Shown: positions 48,387-57,956 of the stretch, piece after piece
Layout of the letters: the number at the start of each line of letters is the position of its first letter
Position numbering within the stretch: position 1 is the stretch's first letter
Source: Cladorrhinum sp. PSN259
Lineage: Eukaryota > Ascomycota > Sordariomycetes > Sordariales > Podosporaceae
Direction of reading: 5' to 3'
Assembly (NCBI GenBank): GCA_033725935.1
Contig: MU867078.1
Coordinates: 496,001-560,000 of the forward strand
DNA: 64,000 bases
Program-made: the position numbers and the translations under genes
Notes under the pieces: model-generated
Told to the model about the DNA's origin: nothing
The model's database searches: none
What the model saw: only the letters and a program-made list of their open reading frames with translations

Positions 48387-48918
48387 GGGTGTTACATGTA
48401 CAACAGCTGTTGATAACTATCTTTGATCGTGTCTTACTAGTGATTAATTTGAAATGCAACGATTCAGACCCGATCAATAATATCCTTTTCATCTTGACGC
48501 ATATTCCGGTATTTTACAAGTCTTCTCGGGACTTGATGAAACCAAGAATGATCACGGCGTCTGTGATCAAAATGGAGATCATGACCGAATCCGCTGGGAA
48601 CTATTCACCGATAATACTAAGGCTAGTCGGGAACACTCTTTGTCTCTGAATAGAAGAAACACAGGTCTGGGACCCGAACTTCAAAGAAGGCCGGACGGGA
48701 TGAAGCACAGGGCAAGTTGATTGCTTCACCAAGGACCTTTGTTCCTTTGGTTCATTGCCCTCAAGACACTTACAAAAAGGAAAGAAGTGTCGAGGTCTTC
48801 GAAGTTATTAATTGACGGATTCCGGATTTGAGAAGAGATGGTAAGGGGTATAACAATCAACCTGGTACGCCACAAACATAACTTGTCCAAAAAGATTCTG
48901 GCATAATAATTCAACAAG
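48387..48918. promoter_or_regulatory. Intergenic; promoter of the low-complexity protein gene
   Basis: About 530 bases, no gene. Nothing beyond ordinary non-coding sequence is recognised. Confidence 0.45.
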
Positions 48919-50436
48919 ATGCTTACAGTTCAGAGAGAAAGACAGAGTATCTCCAGGGAGAGGTCTGTTTCCCCCACGACCATTCCTGATCCCGAAAGAA
49001 CCACCAAACCAGCAAAGGCTCAGGTCAATGGTCAAGTCAACGGTCACGCCAATGGTGTTGAGAACATCAAGAAGCATATTCACAATCACATACCACAGCC
49101 ACCTAAGGAGGCCAAGCAGAAGCAACAACAATCCCAACAGAAGCAGCAACGACGAAAACCAAAGGCTGAAAGCCTCCAACCTCAAATTCTCAAACGAGGA
49201 AGCCTGTCTCTCGCAATGAACGACCAACAACAGCCCATATTCCCAACAAACTACATCACCTCGGTTCCGAGCCTGGACCCTCGTCCTATCCAAGAACTCT
49301 ACCACCAACGCTCTTACCTAGATCACGATCTATCCAAGCAACGCAACCGCTCCAACACATTGTTCCAAAAGTATGCAGCCACCGAAGCAGCCATGCTCAA
49401 CCCTTCCACGCTTAAATCCTCTGCCCAAGTCAAAAAAGCCGAGCGTTACGCAGCATCACTCAAAAGCAAAATAAGCCAATCGACCGAACAACAGCTCCTA
49501 ATCCTCATGAAGCTGGACGAAATAGACCTCGAACTGCAAAACAGAGCCAGATGGATGATGGCCCACCAGAAGCACCACCCTGCCTTCATAAACCAACAAC
49601 AATGGACCATGCTCGCATCCAGTCATCATCAGCCGGCCTTGCCACCTCACTTACTTCCCATAATGCAACAATATCCTCCCTTAACCGCCATTCATCCTCC
49701 TCAACCTCATCCTCTTGCTCAGCATCATACCCACCACGAGCACCATGACCATGGCCATGACCAGCATCACCACAATCAGCCACCCCCGCTCACCCCGGGC
49801 CCAATCTCACCCACAAACACCTCCCGGCCCAATAAACACCACCTCGTTACCAAATCGGCCTTATCCCCCCTCGCACCGATAGTCACCCCTTCCCCCGGCC
49901 GCAAGGAACCCGAGGATCACTCGGAAGGAGAAATAAAATTCTCTCAGGACATTTGGACCCGCCACCATCGTCAACCCTCCCAACCTCAACCTTCAAATTC
50001 TGTCTCGCAAACGCGCTACCCCTTAGCAGACACACAACTTGTATTAAACAGTGCGACAGATCCTACTCATACTAAATCAACGCCCGCTCACACAAAATCT
50101 ACCTCGTCCACTCCGGGTGCCACCACTATTTATGTGAAGGACTCACGCTGGGACACACAACAAGAAGAAGAAGTAGAAGAAAAAGAAGAAGAAGAAGAAG
50201 ATGATGATGATGACTCGGAACTAGAAGAACTCCAAGCCTGGAACGCAAAGCTGCGGAGAACAAGCGCGCACGTCCCGCTTAGTCTCAGAGCAAAAGAGAA
50301 GAGGATGAGCCTGCCTTCTCTCAAGAGTCTGTGGGACAGTACGTGTAATAGTAAGAGTCGGCGGAGTAGTTCGGTGGTTGGTTTTGGTGGTGGCGGGAAT
50401 ACTTGTAAAGAAAAAGAGAAAGAGTGTGGAGATTGA
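48919..50436 (+). CDS. Hypothetical low-complexity protein with His-rich and acidic tracts
   Basis: A single exon encodes 505 residues; I do not recognise a family. The N-terminus is Gln/Lys-rich (EAKQKQQQSQQKQQRRKPKA). The best-ordered part is about residues 105-220: YITSVPSLDPRPIQELYHQR and LKSKISQSTEQQLLILMKLD followed by EIDLELQNRARWMM, which read as amphipathic helices and a possible coiled coil. Residues about 270-290 are a His-rich stretch (HHTHHEHHDHGHDQHHHN) that could bind metal. Near residue 415 is an acidic block (EEEVEEKEEEEEDDDDDSEL). The C-terminus is basic and Ser-rich. Clean start context (ACAAGATGC) and a long frame support expression. The function is open. Confidence 0.75.
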   Translation: MLTVQRERQSISRERSVSPTTIPDPERTTKPAKAQVNGQVNGHANGVENIKKHIHNHIPQPPKEAKQKQQQSQQKQQRRKPKAESLQPQILKRGSLSLAMNDQQQPIFPTNYITSVPSLDPRPIQELYHQRSYLDHDLSKQRNRSNTLFQKYAATEAAMLNPSTLKSSAQVKKAERYAASLKSKISQSTEQQLLILMKLDEIDLELQNRARWMMAHQKHHPAFINQQQWTMLASSHHQPALPPHLLPIMQQYPPLTAIHPPQPHPLAQHHTHHEHHDHGHDQHHHNQPPPLTPGPISPTNTSRPNKHHLVTKSALSPLAPIVTPSPGRKEPEDHSEGEIKFSQDIWTRHHRQPSQPQPSNSVSQTRYPLADTQLVLNSATDPTHTKSTPAHTKSTSSTPGATTIYVKDSRWDTQQEEEVEEKEEEEEDDDDDSELEELQAWNAKLRRTSAHVPLSLRAKEKRMSLPSLKSLWDSTCNSKSRRSSSVVGFGGGGNTCKEKEKECGD

Positions 50437-50744
50437 GAGGGGGGATGGACACGAGAAGGCAGTAGTGAGTGGCTGAGAATGGTAATGGAAAAGGAAAAAA
50501 AGGGTTTCTTACTGAATATGAGAAATGATGAATAAAAAAAGGCCAAAACTAGCAAAAGAGAAGAAGAAAAAAGGCATGTGTCTTTTTGAGGATCTGGTCT
50601 TTTGTTTTTTTTTTGTTTTTTTTTGGAATTGCAAGTATTTAATGGTATCGTTCAATATTAGAGTTTGTGTTCTTGCCTCAACGCTCTTGTATAGCGAAAA
50701 AAAGAAATAATGAAAAATACACCGAGTGATTCTCTAGCTTGCCT
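50437..50744. other. Intergenic between convergent genes
   Basis: About 300 bases of T- and A-rich 3' UTR sequence shared by two converging genes. Nothing else is seen. Confidence 0.55.
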
Positions 50745-51646
50745 TTAAGCAAACTCACCAAACTGCCCATCGTCAAACCCCATCTGCTGAGCCGACAATC
50801 TCTTTTGCGTCCTCGCCTCCCTAGCATTAGGCGGTGGTGCTATCCCTCCACTTCCTCCAGGAGGAGGAGGCAACGCAAAACTATTCAAACTCGGCGGAGG
50901 CGCCAGCGCGAAGCTATTAAGCGGCTTATTACTATCCTCCCCTCCTCCTTTTGTGTCGTCGGCACCACTAACAGACCTAACCCTCCTCCCAAACTTTGTC
51001 CCTCCCAAATTGACAGTAATAGTCTCCCCTTCCTTCAGTCCCAAATCCATCTTTTCTTCCTCATCCTTTGCTTTGATCTCCTGTCGTTTGGGCACACTAG
51101 GCTGCTGGCTCGGGAACAAGTGCTTCCCGCACTCCTGGAGCACGACACCAAAGTCAAAGGCTTCGCTTCGTTCCTCGAATCCTATACCCAGCGTTGCCTT
51201 CTTTTTGGAGGCGGGGTCTTGTACCCTCAAAGCAAAGAAGCGAGAGCTGTCCGAACAGGGCGTCACGATTGCCGGTGTTGTGTACGGTGCTGCTGCGAAG
51301 AGGGTACCTTCTGTGGGATGCTCGAGGATTATGTCTACTTTTATGTCGGTCTCGGCGTCGTCTGAGTCTGTTGACGTTTCCAGGATGCGGAGACGGGCGG
51401 TGAAGATGGGGTTGTTGGGGAACGAAGTCCAGGATGAGGCTTGGTAGCCTGAGGTCATCGAGGGGAGTGAGTCAGGGGGGATTGCGTAGATGTGGACTTT
51501 GGGTGTTATTTCTGGGCCCAGTTAGTATACGGAGGAGGATTTGTGGAGGAGCGGGAGGAAGACGAACGAAGAACTCGGACAATGGCGTCCGGTGGGAGGG
51601 CAAGACCGGTTGCTGGGTCCATGAGGGATGGGACAGAGGAATCCAT
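50745..51646 (-). CDS. NECAP family endocytic adaptor (adaptin-ear-binding coat-associated protein)
   Basis: NECAP proteins bind AP-2 and clathrin-coat parts through a PH-like (PHear) domain and act in endocytosis. Two exons (51646-51568 and 51511-50745) give 281 residues. The domain runs from about residue 15 to 185: DPATGLALPPDAIVRVLQIT, PKVHIYAIPP, SGYQASSWTS, FTARLRILETS, KVDIILEHPTEGTLFAAAPY, DSSRFFALRVQDP and IGFEERSEAFDFGVVLQECG. The C-terminal half is proline-rich (NSFALAPPPSLNSFALPPPP) and ends DDGQFGEFA, a short aromatic-acidic tail like those that bind adaptor ears. The 56-base intron has an unusual donor, GTTCGT, required to keep the frame. It faces away from the eIF2B gene. Confidence 0.9.
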
Positions 51647-52526
51647 TTTGGCTGTTATTTTGTTTGGGGTTGAGAATGAGAGAGAAACTGAGAGCCGTGG
51701 AAGAATGCCGGCGGTGACGAGGTGAATAAGAATGTTTTGGAGCAGGACCCTTGAAGCTGCAGCCTGGATGGATGGATGGATACTAGTTGACGGATTCGGT
51801 ACCTGCTGCTGCGCCTGTCCTGTAGCTACGCTCCCGGACGGCCCCGCAAGCCCCGCTCCCGCTTCCCCGCTGCCGAGTCTCAAGCCAACCCTTGGAAGTT
51901 GTGAAAGATACCCCGCCTGGTACGGTATTGGGATATATGGTCTCGGAATAATTTCAATATTGAGAGTGGCAAGATCAAAGATGGGTGAGAGTGAATACCA
52001 CCGAGAACTGAAATGAGAATTATATCGTGATCCCGGTATGAAATAATACGCATTAATTACACTCCCGTAACCTCCTCGACCCCTCACCCCTCCCTCCTGT
52101 TCTCAAAAACCCCACCTCAATGGCGGGGCAGAATAGGGCGGTGAAAGTCGGCAGTAACAATAATACGATAGACTCGAGGTGGTTCAATTGGACTTTTGAG
52201 TCATCTCGAGCCCGAAACGGCAGAACCTTGATTGACATGTGCTACTTTCCGTGACCACAACTTTGGACTTGCCATCTCTTGACAAGCTTCAATTCGTCTG
52301 ATAGAATGCATTTGAGCTTACTCCCCTGCCACACTTGTCAACAGTTTTTGCATTAAACCTTAAATCTTCCTCCCTGCTTGACTCAACGCTTGCATATAAC
52401 CAAAATCGAAGACCCCAGAGCTGTATGCTCAGGCGCAACCTGCTTCCCAATTTTTCTTATACATCTTTTCGAGTCTCAGTGCGCTTTACCAACAACACTC
52501 CCAAAACCACGCCACAACCAGAAAAA
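51647..52526. promoter_or_regulatory. Divergent promoter region NECAP / GCN3
   Basis: About 880 bases between two divergent start codons. Open stretches continue upstream of both ATGs but lack domain sequence. No named motif is recognised. Confidence 0.5.
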
Positions 52527-53687
52527 ATGGCTACCGACAAACCATCACAACCACAAGCCGAGGAGCTCCCAGTGCGGACCAAGGAGTCTTCCTCTACTTC
52601 ATCAGAAGAAAATGAATCACAGGCTTTCGAGTAAATGCGCCCGTCCTCTGCACCTTCCACCACCATCACCTCCCGATCTACTAGCTAACAGCATGTTACT
52701 CATTGCAGCATCGTCCGCACCTACCGAGACTTCCTCAGCTCAGACCGCGACATCACAATGCCGGTCGCAGCCATAGAATCGCTAATCGAGCTGATGGGAG
52801 CAACCCCCTACAACACAGCAATGGAGCTAGTCGAGAGAGTAAAAGCCGAAAAGGCGAAACTGATTGCTTGCGCCCCGAACCCGCTACCGATCCTCGCCGG
52901 AGCAGATCTGTTCGAGCAGTACCTCCTCAAGTCGCTTAGAGGGCAGGCTGAAGGTACTTCAGACAGCAACAAACCACTCAGCTTCGACGAGACGAGACAA
53001 CATCTGCTAGACAACAGACAACTCTTCGCCCAGCGCGCTAAAGCCGCGCGGGACAACATCGCAGTCTGGGGGACCCGATATGTTTCGGATGGGAAAGTGG
53101 TACTCACCATTGGCGGTTCTCGCACCGTGACGAAGATTCTGTTGAGAGCCGCGCAGGACCGCAGCAAACACTTCAAGGTAATTTACGTTCTCGACGGCAA
53201 ATCCCGCTCAGAAAACGCGGTATCCGAGCTTCGGGCCGCAGGCCTCGAGGTGGAAACCATTTCCGTCGCCAAAGTAGCGTTCGTCCTAGGCGCCCAAAAG
53301 AAAATCAACCTCGTCCTCGTCGGCTCGGAAGCAATCACGCAGAACGGCGGTATCGTCTCCGGGATGGGGACGGCACAGCTGGCCGCCCTGACCAAGTCAA
53401 TAAATGGAGGGATGAAGAGATTCTACGTGGCAGCAGAGACGCACAAGATCGTGCGAAAGACTCCTATTGCGTATCCTACCCTGCAGCACTTGGGAATCAA
53501 GCAAAAGGATATTGGACAGTTTGAGCAGCTCGGTGTGGATGTTAGTAAAGATCAGGATGCAGGATTGTTGTTGGATGAGCACGATGAGGTGGATTATACT
53601 GAGCCGGATCTGATTGATGGGTTCATCACGGAGCAGGGTATCAAGATGGCTTGGCAGATTTGGGAGTTTGTTGACGATTATCTGTGA
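52527..53687 (+). CDS. GCN3: Translation initiation factor eIF2B subunit alpha
   Basis: eIF2B exchanges GDP for GTP on eIF2; its alpha subunit (Gcn3) belongs to the regulatory core that senses phosphorylated eIF2. Two exons (52527-52630 and 52709-53687) give 360 residues, about 50 more than yeast Gcn3 (about 305), most of it a Ser/Glu-rich N-terminus. Family blocks include TYRDFLSSDRDITMPVAAIE, DGKVVLTIGGSRTVTKILLR, VIYVLDGKSRSENAVSELRA, LVGSEAITQNGGIVSGMGTA and VAAETHKIVRKTP, then DLIDGFITEQGIKM near the end, which is the common eIF2B alpha/beta/delta signature. The N-terminal extension is spliced, and the ATG context (AAAAAATGG) is good. Confidence 0.96.
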
Positions 53688-54596
53688 AGAGGGAGAGTTT
53701 AATGATGCATTTCAGGCGTTTAGGAGGGCTGGATGGAGGTGGAGGGAGGGTGTTCAAGAAACTTTAGCGCGAGGGAATTTATGCACCCTTTTCCATTTGA
53801 TGTTGTTCTTGTAGATTCAGCGTTGTGGGAAAAAGTCTATGTGGTACATATACCAAAGTGTGAACGGCCAAGGGAAAAAAATGTTTCGTATATACATGCG
53901 TGCGCTTTGCTGCTGTTAGGTGCTGAAAGCTTTACTGTGATATCTGCGGTACAGAACTCCAGAAGTGAGGAAATGGGGTGGTGAATTGCTGGTTCCAAAT
54001 AGTAGTAAGCAAATAAATGTCTTACAAACACTTATGACCAACTTGACCAACCTGCCCAACAAATTTATGATGACTTCTTTCTTTCGTAACTTAGCGGGGG
54101 AAGACAGTGAGCTATCATCAGAAAGGAAGGACAGGCATTGATTCTTTTTTTTTTTTTTTTTGCGGAGAAAGCAAGAGAGAAAGGGACAAGCGTTGCCACA
54201 ATATCGACCAAGCTTCACTCAATCAATGACATGTGAACATCAAAAGGTTACAGTGACAAATACAACCAATTTTCCTTATTGCGTCTTCATTACAAAGCAA
54301 TATGAACAAAAATACCTCGAGGCAGCCATATCAAATTACAATAGGAGCTTTGCTATACTCCGTTCTCTTTTTCATAAAGCCAAACAATTAAGTTCCCCCC
54401 ATATTGCCAATATAGACCCTCTTAAAAAAAGATTTCAAACACCTTCGCTTATACCTCTCATTTTACCAGCCAGTTCCAATAAAATCAGCAAGTAGCAAAT
54501 AATTTCCCCGAAACAATTCATTCACACGCTTCCAGCTTTTGATATATACCCCATACAACACCGTAGACAAAAAAAAAAAAAAAAAAAAAAAAAAAC
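53688..54596. other. Intergenic between convergent genes; A27 tract
   Basis: About 900 bases of 3' UTR sequence. It has a T19-like run near 54146-54162 and an uninterrupted A27 at 54569-54595. The latter abuts the helicase stop codon, so its transcript would carry a T27/U27 tract right after the stop. Confidence 0.6.
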
Positions 54597-57348
54597 TCAA
54601 GCCAACAACTTCAAAATATCAGCAGTCCTAGTCTCCTTCGCCTTCTTTTTACCCTTTTTACCAATATCCTTCTCCTGGAACGCTTTCCCCACCAGCTCCC
54701 TCTTCTCAGCCTGAATATCAAGCACCCTCTCCTCCACCGTGCCCTCCATCACCAGTCTCCAAACGGTCGTAGGTCTAGTCTGTCCCAGTCTGTGCACACG
54801 ATCAACTGCCTGATCCTCAATGGCGGGCGCCCACCAACTATCTGCCAACACAACAGTATCTGCCGACACCAGATTTAATCCGACGCTGCACACCGCCAAG
54901 CTGGCCAGCATTATTCTCGTGTTGGGGTCGTTATCCAGCGCGTGAATGGCCGCGTCTCTCTTGGCAGTGTTCATGCTCCCGTCTATGCGACAATAAGTGT
55001 ACCCTGCTTCGTCGAGCTGTTTCTGGATTACAGTGAGGAACGAAGTCCACTGGGAAAAGATGATGACTTTTGACTCTTTGTTTCTCAGTGTAGCTTGTAG
55101 GATCTTGAGTAGAGCTTCAGTCTTGGAGCTCTTGGTATCTCTGTCGAGATTCTGCTCTTCTTCCTCGGCCGACGTCTCTGGTGCTGGCTCGACGAGTTTG
55201 TCTTCTGAAAGCCCTGCACGACACATGGGGCATTTGTGCTGGATTTCAATGACCTTGGAGATACAGCCATGGCAGAACACATGCTTGCAGTGGGTAATGA
55301 CTGGTTCCTTCATGGCCTCAATGCAGACTGGACACTCCTCTTGGCTTTCTATGACAAATCGGAGAGCTTGTTGCAGGAGAGCACGGTTCTTGTCGGTGAG
55401 AGGGACAACGCCCTGGTCTTCAAGTAGTTTGAGAAGATCCTCAATGCGTTCCTTGCAGAGCGTCCAGTGATTGCAGGTTTGACGAAGACGCAAGAGTCTC
55501 TCCAGCACGCTTTGGAATCTTCCCTTTTGGCCATCTTTGGATTGGGCCTGGAACTCTGCTAGGGCACCCTGGGCTTCAGAGAGCAAAGCATCGTATTTCT
55601 TCTTTTCATCATCCCAGAAGGTAATCCGATGGATATACTCGGTTTTCGTAGGGAGCTTCAAGTCGACAAACTTCATATCCTTCCTCCGACGAAGGCAAAG
55701 ATCTTTGATCAGAGATTGCAAAATATTCTCCGCACGATGATCACCAATTGCCAATGGCCTCGAAATAACGGTGTTGAAGATATCGGCCTGCTCAATACCA
55801 CCCGTGATTCGGAGGAACTTGAGAAGCGAGTGAAGATCCTTGATACTGTTGATAATGGGTGTGCCTGTCAGTACCCATCTTGACTGCGCCGTGAGGGCAC
55901 ATGCCGCCTCAGCCGCCTTAGTTTTGGCGTTGCGGATGGTGTGACCTTCATCGAGGACGATGCGCCGCCACTCTACCTTGGAAAGGGGTCCCCCGGCAGC
56001 CACCTCGCTCGTCAATGTTCCATAGCTTGTGATGATGACTCCATATTCAGCAAGCAACTTGGCGGTTTGTTGACGGGCTTGTCCGTGGTAAATGAGCGTC
56101 TTTGGTGCATACTTCTCATGAACATGGCGGTGAATTTGTTGCTCCCAGTTACTCATCACACTAACTGGGGCAACAATAAGGGTGCTTCCTGAACCGCCGG
56201 TCATGATCAGGCTGATGGTTTGAATGGTCTTTCCAAGGCCCATGTCATCCGCCAGGATACCACCAGACAAGAGCTTCGGAGCGTTCTTGACAGCGAAGTT
56301 CGTGGCAATATTGAGATACTGACCCCTGGAATCTCGCTTCCACAGCTGAGTAGTCTCTTGAGAACCGGGCTTGGGAAACTCTTGGTTCTCCTTTGCCGTA
56401 AGCCAAGCGAGACCTTGCAGTTGGTAAGGCAACAGCTTAGCCTTGAGAGCGTCAGGTTGCTTTGCAAATGGCATCTCGGAGAGCTGATCCTCGTCCATGG
56501 CCAGTGTCTGGACAAGATCACCACCAGAAGCACGGATAACTGCTTCACTGGTCTGAGCCAACTGCTCTAGGGTTATTTCAGGCTCACCGTCGTCCCCTTT
56601 TGCCAATCCAGCAGAAGATCTCCCGCTCTTCAGGTTCGTGGCCTTCCTACGCGCTTCATGTTCCTTCCGAGTATTCTTCATCTGGGTAGCCTTGAGAAGT
56701 TTGTCTTTCTTGAGACGATCCTCCAAGGCAGTACGAGCCAGAGGACCACTGGGACCATAAAAGTAGAGTTGGATCGGGCAGTCCCATTGATCCTTTGGTC
56801 CAGTGATGACACCCTCGATGGCGAGGTCGCCATTGTCAAGGTATGGAGCCAATTTGGCTGCCACATTTCTTGGCAGGTGACCGACTTGTTGGCCCAGCAC
56901 ATTGTTGATGCGGATCGCATTAGAGTCGTACTAAAAATACAAGCGTTAGCTAAACTAGTTGACAGGTACTAGGCGAGATGGGACGGCTAATTACCGGATT
57001 GGACGGCTCTCTCTTGCAGATAACAACCTCGCCCACGGTGACTTGGCCGTTGTAATATCTGATGCCCACGATCTTTCCATCCAAGCTACCGTAATACTCG
57101 AACTCGGGTCCATCGTCACTTTGGGTTAAATCCTGGGTCGAAGGTTCAAAATCACCATTGGCTGGAGGAGGGTTCTGAAAAGTTAGTCTTTCATCTGCAG
57201 TGTATGGGCTAGTAGAAGATGAAGTAGAAGGTTGGGATTGAGATGAAGCCAGTTGAGAGCTATAGGATGAAGAGGGTAGACGCGCCGATTTGTTTGGTCT
57301 GGCATCTGCAACGTCATCGGCCTGATACGCACGTTTGCGAGGAGGCAT
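54597..57348 (-). CDS. HIRAN-SNF2-RING helicase (Rad5/HLTF-like)
   Basis: Such proteins remodel stalled replication forks and ubiquitylate PCNA-type targets; in fungi Rad5 is the known relative. Two exons (57348-56995 and 56930-54597) give 895 residues. A HIRAN-like domain (about 85-175) carries YYGSLDGKIVGIRYYNGQVT, VYDSNAIRINN-like NPYDSNAIRINN and GHLPRNVAAKLAPYL. The SNF2 ATPase has Walker A DDMGLGKT (Lys352), DEGH instead of DEAH (445-448), and VLTGTPIINSIKDL. A C3HC4 RING lies inside the ATPase (starting at Cys651: CPVCIEAM to CPMCRAG). Motifs V and VI are ASLAVCSVGLNLVSADTV and QAVDRVHRLGQTR. Shorter than Rad5 (about 1170), it may be a separate paralogue group. Nuclear by inference from the PPRKRAYQ start. 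Confidence 0.93.
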
Positions 57349-57956
57349 TGTGTAGCTAGGCGCGGTTGGGTGGAGGCGCGTTTTGACAATATAGGAAACA
57401 ATGATGAGGTGGAACCGTTGAGTTTGCGGCACAATTGCATTGAAGACAGCTTTTGATTTTTTGAATTATGCAGAAAGGAAAATGCACAATTGTTGTGGTG
57501 GGGAGTTTAAAGTTGACGAACGGCGTGTCGGAAGGTGTGATTTGACCAGGGATCGGTGACCCGAGAAGCTGGCAAGGTACGAATCGGGAAAGGACGCGAT
57601 ACCCATGATGCGTGGGCACGTGACCTGTGAACGTGGACCCTGTCATCAGATTTGTCCAAGTACGGGGGGAATAACCCGTTATTCTTCAAATTCTACGGAA
57701 CACTACAAACGGTGAAGTCTACTTTCACTTTCACCTTTATGCCTCTGATAACAATCACGTTGAAGAGTAGACTTGTGAGAAACTAACTTAACGATCATAT
57801 TCATAAACCTGTAAAACACAATACATACATACGTACAGACCATTATGAATTAAAACCCTTAAAAAAAACCCCCCCCCCCGAAAAGAGTAAAAGAATGCTG
57901 GGTCAAGATACCCGCTTAAAACCTGCCATTAATCCAACCCCTTTTGTGATTTTCTC
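57349..57956. promoter_or_regulatory. Helicase promoter and DUF3659 gene 3' region
   Basis: Non-coding. An A/C-rich tract (about 57862-57884, A7 then C10) lies in the probable 3' UTR of the upstream gene. No ORF worth calling. Confidence 0.5.
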
